From Agromyces archimandritae (GTDB taxonomy: Bacteria; Actinomycetota; Actinomycetes; Actinomycetales; Microbacteriaceae), in contig NZ_CP071696.1 of the NCBI RefSeq assembly GCF_018024495.1, positions 1,550,001-1,614,000 on the forward strand: 64,000 bases of DNA, in the 5' to 3' direction. This document shows, piece by piece, positions 36,741 to 45,689 of the stretch. The position numbers and the translations under genes are program-made. Within the stretch, counting starts at the first letter, position 1. Each line of letters begins with the position of its first letter. The notes under the pieces are model-generated. The model made no database searches. It was not told the origin of the DNA and saw only the letters and a list, made by a program, of their open reading frames with translations.

Positions 36741-37338
36741 GATTCGGGGATCGCCACGGAATCGGATGGATAGGGCTGGATGCATCCGGATCCGTGGTGA
36801 TCCCCGGATCCGTGGCGGGATGCCGAGGCGCGCGCGCACGCAAGCCGCCGCGCACAGCAGATGTGACCGCGCCCGGCGCAGGCGGGCACACGCGCTGCGC
36901 GCTCGCCACCGATTCGGAGATCGCCACGGATTCGGATGGATAGGGCTGGATGCATCCGGATCCGTGGTGATCCCCGGATCCGTGGCGGGATGCCGAGGCG
37001 CGCGCGCACGCAGGCCGCCGCGCACAGCAGATGTGACCGCGCCCGGCGCAGGCGGGCACACGCGCTGCGCGCTCGCCACCGATTCGGAGATCGCCACGGA
37101 TTCGGATGGATAGGGCTGGATGCATCCGGATCCGTGGTGATCCCCGGATCCGTGGCGGGATGCCGAGGCGCGCGCGCACGCAAGCCGCCGCGCACAGCAG
37201 ATGTGACCGCGCCCGGCGCAGGCGGGCACACGCGCTGCGCGCTCGCCACCGATTCGGAGATCGCCACGGATTCGGATGGATAGGACTGGATGCATCCGGA
37301 TCCGTGGTGATCTCCGGGTCCGTGGCGGGATGCCGAGG
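36741..37338 (+). repeat. 170-bp tandem repeat array
   Basis: Units start with GATTCGGGGATCGCC or GATTCGGAGATCGCC at 36741, 36911, 37081 and 37251, so the period is exactly 170 bp over about 3.5 units. Each unit opens with a hairpin: GATCGCCACGGA.TCGGATG pairs with CATCCGGATCCGTGGTGATC around 'gatagggctggatg'. About 90 bp of spacer follows ('ggcgggatgccgaggcgcgcgc...cgcgctcgccacc'). Units 1-3 are almost identical and the fourth is diverged. There are no variable spacers. This is the main content of the gap 36654-37827. Confidence 0.95.
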
Positions 37339-37363
37339 TGCGTGCGCACAGCAGTGCAGGGTG

Positions 37364-37486
37364 CACGCGGGCCGGCCGCGCACAGCGATACGGTGCACGA
37401 GGGCCGTCGCACACAGCGGCGCGGCACGCGGGCCGGCCGCGCACAGCGATACGGTGCACGAGGGCCGTCGCACACAGCGGCGCGGC
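37364..37486. repeat. 61-bp tandem duplication
   Basis: Two copies of a 61-bp unit beginning CACGCGGGCCGGCCGCGC and containing 'gatacggtgcacgagggccgtcgcacacagcggcg'. It follows the 170-bp array directly. Nothing coding is seen between here and 37640. Confidence 0.85.
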
Positions 37487-37639
37487 ACGCACGCGGGCGC
37501 TCGACCACGCGAGAGTCGCTGGCGAAGGCCCGCGCATCAGCCGAATGCCCGGGCGGATGCCCGGCGCAGTGGATGCCGCGGGCGCACCGCCCCGGTCTTC
37601 CCCGGCCCTTCCGCGCACGTCCGTTCTGCGCATGCCCCT

Positions 37640-37727
37640 TCTGCGCAATGCAGGAGCCTGCGCGTGTCGCGCCCACGTGCGCCCATCCACGGGCTGCGAC
37701 ACGCCGAGTACGCTCCTGCATTGCGCA
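37640..37727 (+). repeat. 89-bp three-stem palindromic element, copy 5 (most diverged)
   Basis: Outer arms are conserved (TCTGCGCAATGCAGGA / TCCTGCATTGCGCA). The interior differs ('gcctgcgcgtgtcgcgcccacgtgcgcccatccacgggctgcgacacgccgag') yet keeps CGTGTCGC/GCGACACG pairing and even lengthens it, which suggests selection on the fold. Confidence 0.88.
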
Positions 37728-37827
37728 ACGTTCGACGGCGCCGTGGCGCGTGCCGGTTCCGCAACGCGCTGCCCGTCCCGGCGCGGTCGGCACCGGTCAG
37801 GCGCAACGCCCTGGATGCCGTGCCGGC

Positions 37828-38214
37828 TCAGACCTGCTGCACCGGCGACCCGTATGCGGCGACCATCGCGTCGGAGCTGAGCAGCGTGACGCCCTCGACA
37901 CGGGACTGCCCGACGAGCATCCGGTCGAACGGGTCGCGATGCAGCGGCGGAAGTGCGGCCGCCTCGATCGCATGCTCGCTCGTGATCGGCAGTTCGAGGT
38001 ATCCGGTCTCGATCAGGCCGCGCCGCAGCACTCGCGCGTCGACCGTGAAATCCGCGCGCCCCATCGGCTGCTTGATGCCGACCTCCCAGATGCTCGCGGC
38101 GCTGAACCAGATCGCGTTCGCCTCGTCCTCGATATGCGCCCGTGCCGCATCCGGCAGCCGTTCCGGTTCGTAGGCGGCCCACAGCAGCAGCTGGGTGTCG
38201 AGCAACGCGATCAT
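37828..38214 (-). CDS. PIN-domain toxin (VapC-like)
   Basis: 128-residue ribonuclease toxin. The PIN-domain acidic residues are visible: Asp6 in 'LLDTQLLLWA', Glu in 'SAASIWEVGIK' and Asp in 'HRDPFDRMLVGQS', followed by the last 'LLSSDAMVAAYG'. This pattern belongs to the VapC subgroup paired with Phd/YefM-type antitoxins. When free it would cleave RNA, often tRNA or rRNA, and stop translation. It starts inside the antitoxin stop (ATGA overlap), confirming a toxin-antitoxin operon. Confidence 0.9.
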   Translation of the reverse strand: MIALLDTQLLLWAAYEPERLPDAARAHIEDEANAIWFSAASIWEVGIKQPMGRADFTVDARVLRRGLIETGYLELPITSEHAIEAAALPPLHRDPFDRMLVGQSRVEGVTLLSSDAMVAAYGSPVQQV

Positions 38215-38465
38215 GCGACGGGGCCCATGCCGAAGCCGGCGGCGATCTCGTCGGCGGCCCAGGCGTCGAAGTCGTCGGGAATGGTCGCCTGCCCGCTGAG
38301 GAAGCCGAGGCGGGAAACGGCGTGCTCGGGTGCGCCGAGGCGGGTCAGCTTCGCGACCGGCGCGCCCGCCTTCGCGATCACGATGGTCTCACCGTCGCGG
38401 GCCGCTTCGACGAGCTTCGAGAAGGTCGTCTTCGCCTCGTGGATGTTGACCGTGCGTGCGCTCAT
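38211..38465 (-). CDS. Phd/YefM-family antitoxin
   Basis: 84-residue antitoxin. The N-terminal DNA-binding and dimer part reads 'RTVNIHEAKTTFSKLVEAARDGETIVIAKAGAPVAKL', the standard Phd/YefM fold; the C-terminal 35 residues should wrap the PIN toxin. It represses its own operon, and two direct repeats lie in the promoter. GGAGG lies four bases before the ATG. Confidence 0.9.
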   Translation of the reverse strand: MSARTVNIHEAKTTFSKLVEAARDGETIVIAKAGAPVAKLTRLGAPEHAVSRLGFLSGQATIPDDFDAWAADEIAAGFGMGPVA

Positions 38466-38475
38466 GGTGCCTCCG

Positions 38476-38497
38476 GACTAAGTCTACCTGACTAAGT
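38476..38497. promoter_or_regulatory. direct-repeat operator of the vapBC-type operon
   Basis: GACTAAGT at 38476-38483 and again at 38490-38497, 14 bp centre to centre, just upstream of the antitoxin ribosome site. Autorepression by the antitoxin is the expected use. Confidence 0.5.
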
Positions 38498-38566
38498 TTG
38501 GGTGCCGCGAGCGCGCGGTGGATGCGGCACCCCCGCGCCGGCGCCGGCCCCGCCGCGCGCACCACC

Positions 38567-38846
38567 GAATCGGAGATCGCCACGGAATCGGATGGATAGG
38601 GCTGGATGCATCCGGATCCGTGGCGATCTCCGGACCCGTGGCGGGGCCGAGGTGTGCGCACACAGCAGTGCGGCCCACGCGGGCCGACCGCGCATCGCGG
38701 TGCGGCGCGCACGGCAGATGCGGCCGCGCCGGATACAGACGGGTGCACGCGATGCGCGCACCACCGAATCGGAGATCGCCACGGATTCGGATGGATAGGA
38801 CTGGACGCATCCGAATCCGTGGCGATCTCCGGACCCGTGGCGGGAT
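38567..38846 (+). repeat. two isolated copies of the 170-bp array hairpin
   Basis: The hairpin unit of the array at 36741 recurs at 38567-38645 and 38766-38846, same orientation. Here the arms are more perfect: GAGATCGCCACGGA pairs with TCCGTGGCGATCTC. Between and after them are 'cgcacagcggtgcggcccacgcgggccgg' units related to the array spacer, up to 39062. No gene is seen in 38466-39062. Confidence 0.88.
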
Positions 38847-39062
38847 GCCGAGGCGCGCAGCGGTGCGGCCCACGCGGGCCGGCCGCGCGCAGCGGTGCGG
38901 CCCACGCGGGCCGACCGCGCACAGCAGATGCGGCGCGGGCCGGCCGCGCACAGGAGGCCGACCGCGCGCAACAGTGCGGCGCACCCGCCCGCGCGCAGCG
39001 GTGCCGGGGCGCGCAGCGCGCCCCGGCACCGGGAGGGGCGGTGCGCCCCGGCATCCACACCC

Positions 39063-40439
39063 CTACTTGGCGGCGGCCTCCTCGGCGAGGCGGACCCGGT
39101 CGGCCTCGTCGACCGCGCGCAGCGACGAACCCTTCGTCTCGCGCAGCGCCGCGACGGCGACGAGCGTGATGATGCAGCACAGGGCGAGGTAGATCGAGAT
39201 CGGAACCCAGCTGCCGAAGTCGCTGAGCAGGGCGGTCGCGATGATCGGCGCGAGCGATCCGGCGACGATCGAGGTGACCTGGTAGCCGAGCGAGACGCCC
39301 GAGTAGCGCATCCGCGTCGGGAACATCTCGGCCATGATCGCCGGCTGTCCGGCGTACATGAGGGCGTGGATGATGAGCCCGACGATCAGCACGCCGACGA
39401 TCAGCAGGTCGTTCTGCGTGTCGAACAGCGGGAACGCGATGAAGCCCCACACGATGCCGAGGATCGCGCCGGCGGCGTAGACGGGCTTCCGGCCGAGCTT
39501 GTCGCTGAAGCGCCCGACGAACGGCACGACGCAGAAGTGGATCGCGTGCGCGACGAGCATGAGCAGCAGGATGCCGGAGGTGTCCATGCCGACGTGCGCC
39601 GACAGGTAGGTGATCGAGAACGTCACGACGAGGTAGTACATGACGTTCTCGCCGAAGCGGAGGCCCATGGCGGTGAACACGCCGCGCGGGTAGCGCTTCA
39701 GCACCTCGACGACGCCGTACGAGGCCTTCTTCTCGGCCTCGAGCTCGGCCTGCGCCTCTTCGAAGATGGGCGCGTCGGTGACTTTGGTGCGGATGTAGTA
39801 GCCGACGGCGACGATGACGACCGACAGCCAGAAGCCGATCCTCCAGCCCCAGGCGAGGAAGTCCTCGTTCGACAGCGTGTACGAGAGCACGAGGAGGACG
39901 ATGGTGGCGAGCAGGTTGCCGCCGGGCACGGCCGCCTGCGGCCAGCTGGCCCAGAAGCCGCGCTCCTTGTCGGGCGAGTGTTCGGCGACGAGCAGCACGG
40001 CGCCGCCCCATTCGCCGCCGACGGCGAAGCCCTGGAAGAAGCGCAGCACGATGAGCATGATCGGCGCCGCGTAGCCGACGGCGTCGAAGGTCGGCAGGCA
40101 GCCCATGAGGAAGGTCGTGACGCCGACGAGGATGATCGCCAGCTGCAGGAGCTTCTTGCGCCCGTACTTGTCGCCGAAGTGCCCGAAGACGATGCCGCCG
40201 AGGGGGCGGGCGACGAAGCCGACCGCGTAGGTCAGGAACGCCTTGATGATGTTGTCGAGCGGGTCGCCGGATTCGGGGAAGAAGATGTGGTTGAAGACGA
40301 GCGTCGCCGCGGTCGCGTAGAGGAAGAACTCGTACCATTCGACGACGGTGCCGGCCATCGCGGCGGCGACGACCTTGCGCAGGTGTTTGCGGCCGAAGGT
40401 CTGTTCGTTGCCCGCCGGGGCAGGACTGCTGACAGCCAT
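39063..40439 (-). CDS. MFS transporter, metabolite:H+ symporter (MHS) family
   Basis: 458-residue importer with 12 helices. The N-terminus 'KHLRKVVAAAMAGTVVEWYEFFLYATAATLVFNHIFFP' and the loop 'PLGGIVFGHFGDKYGRKKLLQLAI' are characteristic of the shikimate, proline/betaine and citrate symporters. 'GGEWGGAVLLVAEHSP' is the conserved helix-5 motif. The substrate is likely an organic acid or an osmolyte. The ATG has a strong AAGGAGG site. It is monocistronic, with no adjacent catabolic gene to narrow the substrate. Confidence 0.9.
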   Translation of the reverse strand: MAVSSPAPAGNEQTFGRKHLRKVVAAAMAGTVVEWYEFFLYATAATLVFNHIFFPESGDPLDNIIKAFLTYAVGFVARPLGGIVFGHFGDKYGRKKLLQLAIILVGVTTFLMGCLPTFDAVGYAAPIMLIVLRFFQGFAVGGEWGGAVLLVAEHSPDKERGFWASWPQAAVPGGNLLATIVLLVLSYTLSNEDFLAWGWRIGFWLSVVIVAVGYYIRTKVTDAPIFEEAQAELEAEKKASYGVVEVLKRYPRGVFTAMGLRFGENVMYYLVVTFSITYLSAHVGMDTSGILLLMLVAHAIHFCVVPFVGRFSDKLGRKPVYAAGAILGIVWGFIAFPLFDTQNDLLIVGVLIVGLIIHALMYAGQPAIMAEMFPTRMRYSGVSLGYQVTSIVAGSLAPIIATALLSDFGSWVPISIYLALCCIITLVAVAALRETKGSSLRAVDEADRVRLAEEAAAK

Positions 40440-40619
40440 GTGCGACTACCTCCTTGTAGTGAGCGCTCGGGTGCGCTCCGCCGATTCTCCCGACGACGGC
40501 GCCGTGCGACAAGGCGGGATCCTGCACAGCACCCGTGCATCTACGCACAAACCTGACGAGCGGTTCAGGTTTGCGGCGGGGCGTGCGCGGCTTCCCCGAG
40601 TGGATGCCCGGGCGCGCCC

Positions 40620-41201
40620 CTACCGGTCGGACCGCGCCGCGAGGAGCGCCGCCGCGGCGGTGCGCGCGGCGGCGAAGGGGTCGCCGAAGGTGTCGAGGCC
40701 GACGGTGACGAGCGCGCCCTCGTAGAGCAGCATGAGCGCGTCGGCGAGTTCGTCGACGCCGCGGCGGATGCCGGCCTCGCGCACGAGTTCGCGGAGGCGT
40801 TCGAGCAGCCACGCCTTCTCGCGGGCGACCTCGCGGGCGATGGGATGGGTGTCGTCGCCGGTCTCGGCGCGGGCGTTGATGGCACTGCATCCGCGCGGGG
40901 ATCGCTCGCGCGACCAGGTTCCGGCGAAGTCGAAGAAGCCGAGGAGGCGGTCCGCGCCGGCCGGCATGGCGGCGAGCGCCTCGTCGAGGGCGGCGCGCCA
41001 GACGTCGTCGCGGCCGCGCAGATAGGCGACGGCGAGCGCGTCTTTGGAGCCGAAGCGGTCGTAGATGGTCTTCTTCGTGACGCCGGCGCGGTGCGCCACG
41101 GCATCCACTCCGACCGCGTGGATGCCTTCGGCGTAGAAGAGCTCGGAGGCGGCCGCGAGCACCTTCCGCGCGCCGGGCGTGAGCGTCGTCTGCTCGGTCA
41201 T
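40620..41201 (-). CDS. TetR-family regulator
   Basis: 193-residue repressor. The TetR helix-turn-helix is at about 13-60 ('KVLAAASELFYAEGIHAVGVDAVAHRAGVTKKTIYDRFGSKDAL'); the C-terminal domain with 'CSAINARAE' resembles the TetR_C group of YxaF/LmrA-like efflux regulators. It is divergent from the DMT exporter 33 bases away, with a palindrome covering both -10 elements, so it probably represses the exporter and itself. ATG at 41201 lies seven bases after TATACT (41214 to 41209, minus). Confidence 0.9.
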   Translation of the reverse strand: MTEQTTLTPGARKVLAAASELFYAEGIHAVGVDAVAHRAGVTKKTIYDRFGSKDALAVAYLRGRDDVWRAALDEALAAMPAGADRLLGFFDFAGTWSRERSPRGCSAINARAETGDDTHPIAREVAREKAWLLERLRELVREAGIRRGVDELADALMLLYEGALVTVGLDTFGDPFAAARTAAAALLAARSDR

Positions 41202-41208
41202 GCGAACA

Positions 41209-41228
41209 AGTATACCGGTCTGTATAGT
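41209..41228. promoter_or_regulatory. overlapping divergent promoters with TetR operator
   Basis: Minus-strand TATACT (41214 to 41209) drives the TetR gene and plus-strand TATAGT (41223-41228) drives the exporter. TATAC-N6-GTATA (41211-41226) spans both, so a bound repressor would block both directions. A second symmetric sequence ACCGATCGGT lies at 41243-41252 inside the exporter start. Confidence 0.65.
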
Positions 41229-41234
41229 GAAGGG

Positions 41235-42194
41235 ATGAGTAAACCGATCGGTGTACTTCGCGGAGCCGGGCTCGCCCTGGCATCCATCGCCTTCGTCGCG
41301 ACCTGGTCGAGCGGATTCCTGAGCGCCAAACTCGGCGTCGCAGGTGCCCCGCCGGCCACCGTGCTGTTCTGGCGATTCGCGCTGCTCGCCGTCGTGATGA
41401 GCCTCGTCGCGATCCCGTTCGCCCGCCGGCATCCGCTCCGGCCTGGGCCCGTGCTGCGGCAGGCCCTCATCGGCGTGCTCTCGCAGTTCGGCTACGTCGC
41501 CTTCGTCTATCTCGCGATCGCCCACGGCGTCAGCACGGGCGTGACCGCCCTCGTGGATGCCGTGCAGCCCCTCGCCATCGCCACCCTCGTCGGCCCCCTG
41601 CTCGGCCTCGCCGTGCGACCCGTGCAATGGGCCGGCCTCCTCATCGCCTTCGCGGGCGTCACCGTCATCATCGTGCCCGACCTCGAGCAGACCGCTGCCC
41701 CCGCCGGCGCATACCTCGCACCCGTCGGTGCCGTCGCCTCGCTCGTCGCCGCGACCCTGCTCGACCGCCGCCGCCCCGCCGAGATGCCGCTCGTCGTCGT
41801 GCTCGCCGTGCACATGGTCGCCGCCTTCGCCGCGAGCGCCGTGCTCGCCGCCGCCACCGGCACCATCGCGCCGCCCGTCTCCCCCGCCTTCTGGGGCGCC
41901 GTGCTCTACATCGCCCTCGTGCCGGCGCTGGCCGGGTACGCCCTCTACTGGACGATGCTCCGCCGCCTCGGCATCACCGTGTTCAACGCGCTCCTCTTCC
42001 TCGTCGTGCCGACCACCGCGGTCGGCGGAGCATTGCTCTACGGCGAACCCTTCACGGTCGCGACCGCCCTCGGCATCCTCTGCTGCGGCGTCGGCGTCGC
42101 AGCCGTCGCCCTCGCCGAGCGGCGCCCCGCGGCATCCGCCACAGCCCCGCCCGCATCCTTCCGGGGGTCGAATCCCGCCAGAATTCCGCGCTGA
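41235..42194 (+). CDS. EamA/DMT-family exporter
   Basis: 319-residue transporter with ten predicted helices in two EamA repeats ('ATWSSGFLSAKLGVAGAPPATVLFWRFALLAVV' at the start; 'GAVASLVAATLLDRRRPAEMP' begins the second half). Relatives export amino acids or drugs. ATG at 41235 is six bases after TATAGT. The last 12 or so residues ('SFRGSNPARIPR') are encoded by the left arm of a palindromic repeat, so the C-terminus has been replaced or extended by repeat DNA. It is regulated by the divergent TetR. Confidence 0.85.
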   Translation: MSKPIGVLRGAGLALASIAFVATWSSGFLSAKLGVAGAPPATVLFWRFALLAVVMSLVAIPFARRHPLRPGPVLRQALIGVLSQFGYVAFVYLAIAHGVSTGVTALVDAVQPLAIATLVGPLLGLAVRPVQWAGLLIAFAGVTVIIVPDLEQTAAPAGAYLAPVGAVASLVAATLLDRRRPAEMPLVVVLAVHMVAAFAASAVLAAATGTIAPPVSPAFWGAVLYIALVPALAGYALYWTMLRRLGITVFNALLFLVVPTTAVGGALLYGEPFTVATALGILCCGVGVAAVALAERRPAASATAPPASFRGSNPARIPR

Positions 42195-42229
42195 ACCGCT
42201 TCCGGATGGCAGGAAATGACCCCCCGGAA
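42157..42229. repeat. GGGGTC...GACCCC palindrome overlapping the exporter stop
   Basis: CTTCCGGGGGTC...ATCCCGCCA and TGGCAGGA..GACCCCCCGGAA, the same family as 3351-3573. The exporter stop codon at 42192-42194 lies inside the repeat. It lies between convergent genes. Confidence 0.8.
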
Positions 42230-42373
42230 CGGGAGAGGGTGGGGAGTGCGGCCCCCGCACAACGCGGAACCCCGCCCCGGGCGGTGTCGCGCCCGGGGCG
42301 GGGCCGCGGCTCCGATGGAGCCGCCGGCGGCGGCGGGCGGGGAACCCGAAAACCCCGCCCGCGCGCCGCGGGT

Positions 42374-45300
42374 CTAGTCGGCCGCGCCGGCCGCGGGCGC
42401 GGTGCCGGCCGCCGGGCCGGAGCCCGCCGGGCCCGCACCGTGCGCCGGCCCGGCCGAGGTGGCGCGCGACGCGGCGAGCGCCGCCCGCTCGGCCGCGGCC
42501 TCGGCCTTCTCGTGCAGGCGTTCGGCCTTGCGCTCGCGGCGCGAGCGCTTCCGGTCGCGGCGGCCCTCGAAGAGCGCGTACAGCACGGGCACGAGGATGA
42601 GCGTCAGCGCGGTCGAGGAGATGAGGCCGCCGATGACGACGATCGCGAGGTCCTGCGAGATGAAGCCGCTCGACCCGGTGACGCCGAGCGCCATCGGCAG
42701 CAGGGCGAAGATCGTCGCGAGCGCCGTCATGAGGATCGGCCGGAGGCGCTGGCGGGCGCCGTTGAACACGGCGTCCTTCACGCTCTGACCCTGACGCCGG
42801 TACTGGTTGACGAGGTCGATGAGCACGATCGCGTTCGTCACGACGATGCCGATGAGCATGAGCATGCCGATGAGCGCCGACACCCCGAGCGGGCGTCCGG
42901 TGGCCAGCAGCATGAGCAGCGCGCCGGTCGCGGCGAACGGGATCGACACGAGCAGGATGAGCGGCTGTGCGAGCGAGCGGAACGTCGCCACGAGCAGCAG
43001 GAACACGATCGCGATCGCCACGAGCATGGCGAGCCCGAGCTGTTCGAACGATTCGCCCTGCATCTCGGCGAGGCCGCCGATCTCGGCCTTGGCGCCGCTC
43101 GGCAGGTCCAGTTCGTCGAGTTCGGTCTGCACGGCGGTCGTGAGCGCGCCGAGCTCGCCCTCCTCGGGGGTGAGGGAGACGGTCGCGACGAGGTCGCCGG
43201 CGTCGCGCGAGATCGAGGTCGGCACGGTCTGGCGTTCGACGGTCGCGAGCGACGACAGCGGCTGGATGCCGGCGGCGGTCGGGATCGGCAGCGCCGCGAG
43301 CTCGTCCTCGCTCGTGGGGGCGGTCATGCCGGTGTCGACGAAGATGCGGTAGTCCTCGCCGTCGAGCTGGATCTGCCCGATCGACTGCGGGGTCACCGTT
43401 CCGGCGACCATGCCGAGCACCTGCATCTCGGTCAGGCCCTGCTGCAGGGCGGCGACGCGGTCGACGGTGATCTGCAGGATGGGCTGCGCGGGTGCGCGGT
43501 CGGTGGCGACCTCGGCCGCGTAGTCGACGTCCTGCAGGCCGTCGTAGACGAGGTCTGCGGCGTCGGCCAGTTCGCTGTCGTCGCCGGCGGTGACGACGAC
43601 GTCGACGGTGGATCCGAACCCGCCCATGCTCGCGGCATCCATCAGGGAGATCTCGCCGGCGCCGGTGATCTCGGCGAGGCGCTCGCGCACCTCGTCCTGC
43701 AGTTCGGTCTGGTCGACGCCGGAGTCGGTGTTCACGATGAACGTCGCCGATCCGCCGCCGCCGCCGAGCATCGCGGCCATGCCGCCCTCGCCGGAGCCCG
43801 CGGTCATCATGACGTCTTCGACGCCGTCGATGTCGGCGAGCGCGTCTTCGACCTTCGTCGCGCCCTCGCCGACCTCGTCGAGGTCGGTGCCGGGCTCGAA
43901 CTCCTGGCTGACCATGAGCATGTTCTGCCCGGTGGATCCGAGGAAGTCGACCTTCATGAGCGGCACCATGCCGACGGTGAGCACGAGCAGCAGCACCGAG
44001 GAGAGCAGGGTGACGACGGGATGGCGCTGGGTGCCGCGCAGGATCGGCTTGTAGGCGCGCTGCAGCCAGGAGTTGTGCTCCTTCTCCTCCGCGGCGGCGC
44101 GCTGGGCATCCACTGCGGCCCGGAGTTCGGCGGGGTCGGCGCCTTCGACCGACTTCGGCCGCTTCAGGAACCAGTACGAGAGCACCGGCACGATCGTGAG
44201 GGCGACGAGGAGCGAGGAGAGCATCGCGATCGTCACGGTGAGGGCGAACGGCGAGAACAGTTCGCCGACCATGCCGCCGACGAGGGCGATCGGCACGAAC
44301 ACGGCGACGGTGGTGAGGGTGGATGCCGTGATGGCGCCCGCGACCTCGCGCACGGCGGAGAGGATCGCCTTCGTCTTCTCCTCGCCGTATTCGAGGTGCC
44401 GTTTGATGTTCTCGATGACGACGATGGAGTCGTCGACGACGCGGCCGATCGCGATCGTGAGCGCGCCGAGCGTCAGCATGTTCAGCGAGTAGCCGCCGAG
44501 GTACAGGCCGATGAAGGTGACGAGCACCGACAGCGGGATCGAGATCGCCGTGACGATCGTCGACCGGGCCGACAGCAGGAAGACGAGGATGACGACGATC
44601 GCGAACACGAGGCCGAGCAGGCCTTCGATCGCGAGGTGCTCGATGGATTCCTCGATGAACGGCGCCTGGTCGAAGACGACGGTGAGCACGAGGTCGTCGC
44701 CGTACTCGTCGGAGAGCTCGTCGATCGCCTCGGCGACGGCGTGCGAGATCGCGACGGTGTCGCCCGAGCCGGCTGCGGTGATCGAGATCGACAGGGCGGC
44801 GTCGCCGTTCATGCGGGTGATGGAGCTCTGCTCCTCGGCGACGCGTTCGACGGTGGCGACGTCGCCGAGGGCGACGACGGTGCCGGGCTGCGTGGTGCTC
44901 GCCAGCGGGATGGATGCGAGCTCGTCGAGGGTGGTGAGGGCTTCGCCGCCCTGCACGGGCAGGATCTCGCCGTCGGCGGTGATCGAACCGGCCGGGATGG
45001 TCATGCCGTTGGCCTCGAGGGCGGCGGCGATGTCCTGCTGGGTGAGGCCGAGCATCCCGAGCTGCATCTGGTCGGGGGTGATGACGACGCGTTCCGTCTC
45101 GCCGCCCGAGACGGCCACGGCACCGATGCCCTCGATGGATTCGAGGCGCGGCACGACGACGTCGTCGAGGTTCGAGGACAGTTCGCTGGCTGAGGCGGTG
45201 TCGCTGGACGCGGTGAGGAACATGACGGGGATCGCCGAGGTGCTGCCCGACATGACGCTCGGTTCGGCGTCGTCCGGCAGCTGATCCTGCACGCCCTCGA

Positions 45301-45637
45301 GCGCCGACTTCAGCGACGCCTCGAACTCGTCGGCGTCGGTGCCGTACTCGTACGAGATCGACACCATCGACATGTTGCTCGACGATTCGGCGGCGACCGT
45401 CTCGACGTGCTCGAGGTTCTCGATCGCCTTCGAGATCGGCAGGCTGACCTGCTCGTCCATCACCTCGGGGCTCGCGCCGGGCACGACGGTGACGACGGTG
45501 GATGCCGGCAGCTCGATCGACGGGATGAGCTCCTGCTTCAGCTGGGTCATCGTGAAGAGGCCGCCTGCGGCGATCACGATCGTGATGAGCGCGACGAGGA
45601 CGCGGTTGGCGAGACTGAAACGAGCGAGTCGGAACAT
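42374..45637 (-). CDS. RND efflux permease (HAE1/SwrC-like)
   Basis: 1087-residue resistance-nodulation-division pump. It has 12 helices with two large external loops (about 35-330 and 560-870). 'TIAIGRVVDDSIVVIENIKRHLE' in helix 4 carries the proton-relay Asp pair. 'LIGMLMLIGIVVTNAIVLIDLVNQYRRQG' is the matching motif of the second half. Gram-positive members such as SwrC export surfactins and lipophilic compounds without an outer-membrane channel. The last 55 residues are charged then Ala/Gly/Pro-rich. The ATG has only a weak ribosome site; TAGCCT (45709 to 45704, minus) is a plausible -10 about 65 bases upstream. A MarR gene is divergent. Confidence 0.93.
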   Translation of the reverse strand: MFRLARFSLANRVLVALITIVIAAGGLFTMTQLKQELIPSIELPASTVVTVVPGASPEVMDEQVSLPISKAIENLEHVETVAAESSSNMSMVSISYEYGTDADEFEASLKSALEGVQDQLPDDAEPSVMSGSTSAIPVMFLTASSDTASASELSSNLDDVVVPRLESIEGIGAVAVSGGETERVVITPDQMQLGMLGLTQQDIAAALEANGMTIPAGSITADGEILPVQGGEALTTLDELASIPLASTTQPGTVVALGDVATVERVAEEQSSITRMNGDAALSISITAAGSGDTVAISHAVAEAIDELSDEYGDDLVLTVVFDQAPFIEESIEHLAIEGLLGLVFAIVVILVFLLSARSTIVTAISIPLSVLVTFIGLYLGGYSLNMLTLGALTIAIGRVVDDSIVVIENIKRHLEYGEEKTKAILSAVREVAGAITASTLTTVAVFVPIALVGGMVGELFSPFALTVTIAMLSSLLVALTIVPVLSYWFLKRPKSVEGADPAELRAAVDAQRAAAEEKEHNSWLQRAYKPILRGTQRHPVVTLLSSVLLLVLTVGMVPLMKVDFLGSTGQNMLMVSQEFEPGTDLDEVGEGATKVEDALADIDGVEDVMMTAGSGEGGMAAMLGGGGGSATFIVNTDSGVDQTELQDEVRERLAEITGAGEISLMDAASMGGFGSTVDVVVTAGDDSELADAADLVYDGLQDVDYAAEVATDRAPAQPILQITVDRVAALQQGLTEMQVLGMVAGTVTPQSIGQIQLDGEDYRIFVDTGMTAPTSEDELAALPIPTAAGIQPLSSLATVERQTVPTSISRDAGDLVATVSLTPEEGELGALTTAVQTELDELDLPSGAKAEIGGLAEMQGESFEQLGLAMLVAIAIVFLLLVATFRSLAQPLILLVSIPFAATGALLMLLATGRPLGVSALIGMLMLIGIVVTNAIVLIDLVNQYRRQGQSVKDAVFNGARQRLRPILMTALATIFALLPMALGVTGSSGFISQDLAIVVIGGLISSTALTLILVPVLYALFEGRRDRKRSRRERKAERLHEKAEAAAERAALAASRATSAGPAHGAGPAGSGPAAGTAPAAGAAD

Positions 45638-45689
45638 CGGTTTGCCGCCTGGAGGTCGTGAGTGGATGCCGCGCGAACGTCGTGCCGCA

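Noticed and set aside
36741..37338. CRISPR array
   Set aside because: The 170-bp units repeat as a whole, including the stretches between hairpins. There are no unique spacers and no cas genes.
42374..45193. Very long open frame on the strand opposite the RND pump (over 1100 codons), and similar ones opposite the LuxR regulator and clpB
   Set aside because: These arise from high GC on the complementary strand of real genes. The translations are His/Arg/Asp-rich with no domains, and the pump, regulator and ClpB frames show clear family motifs.
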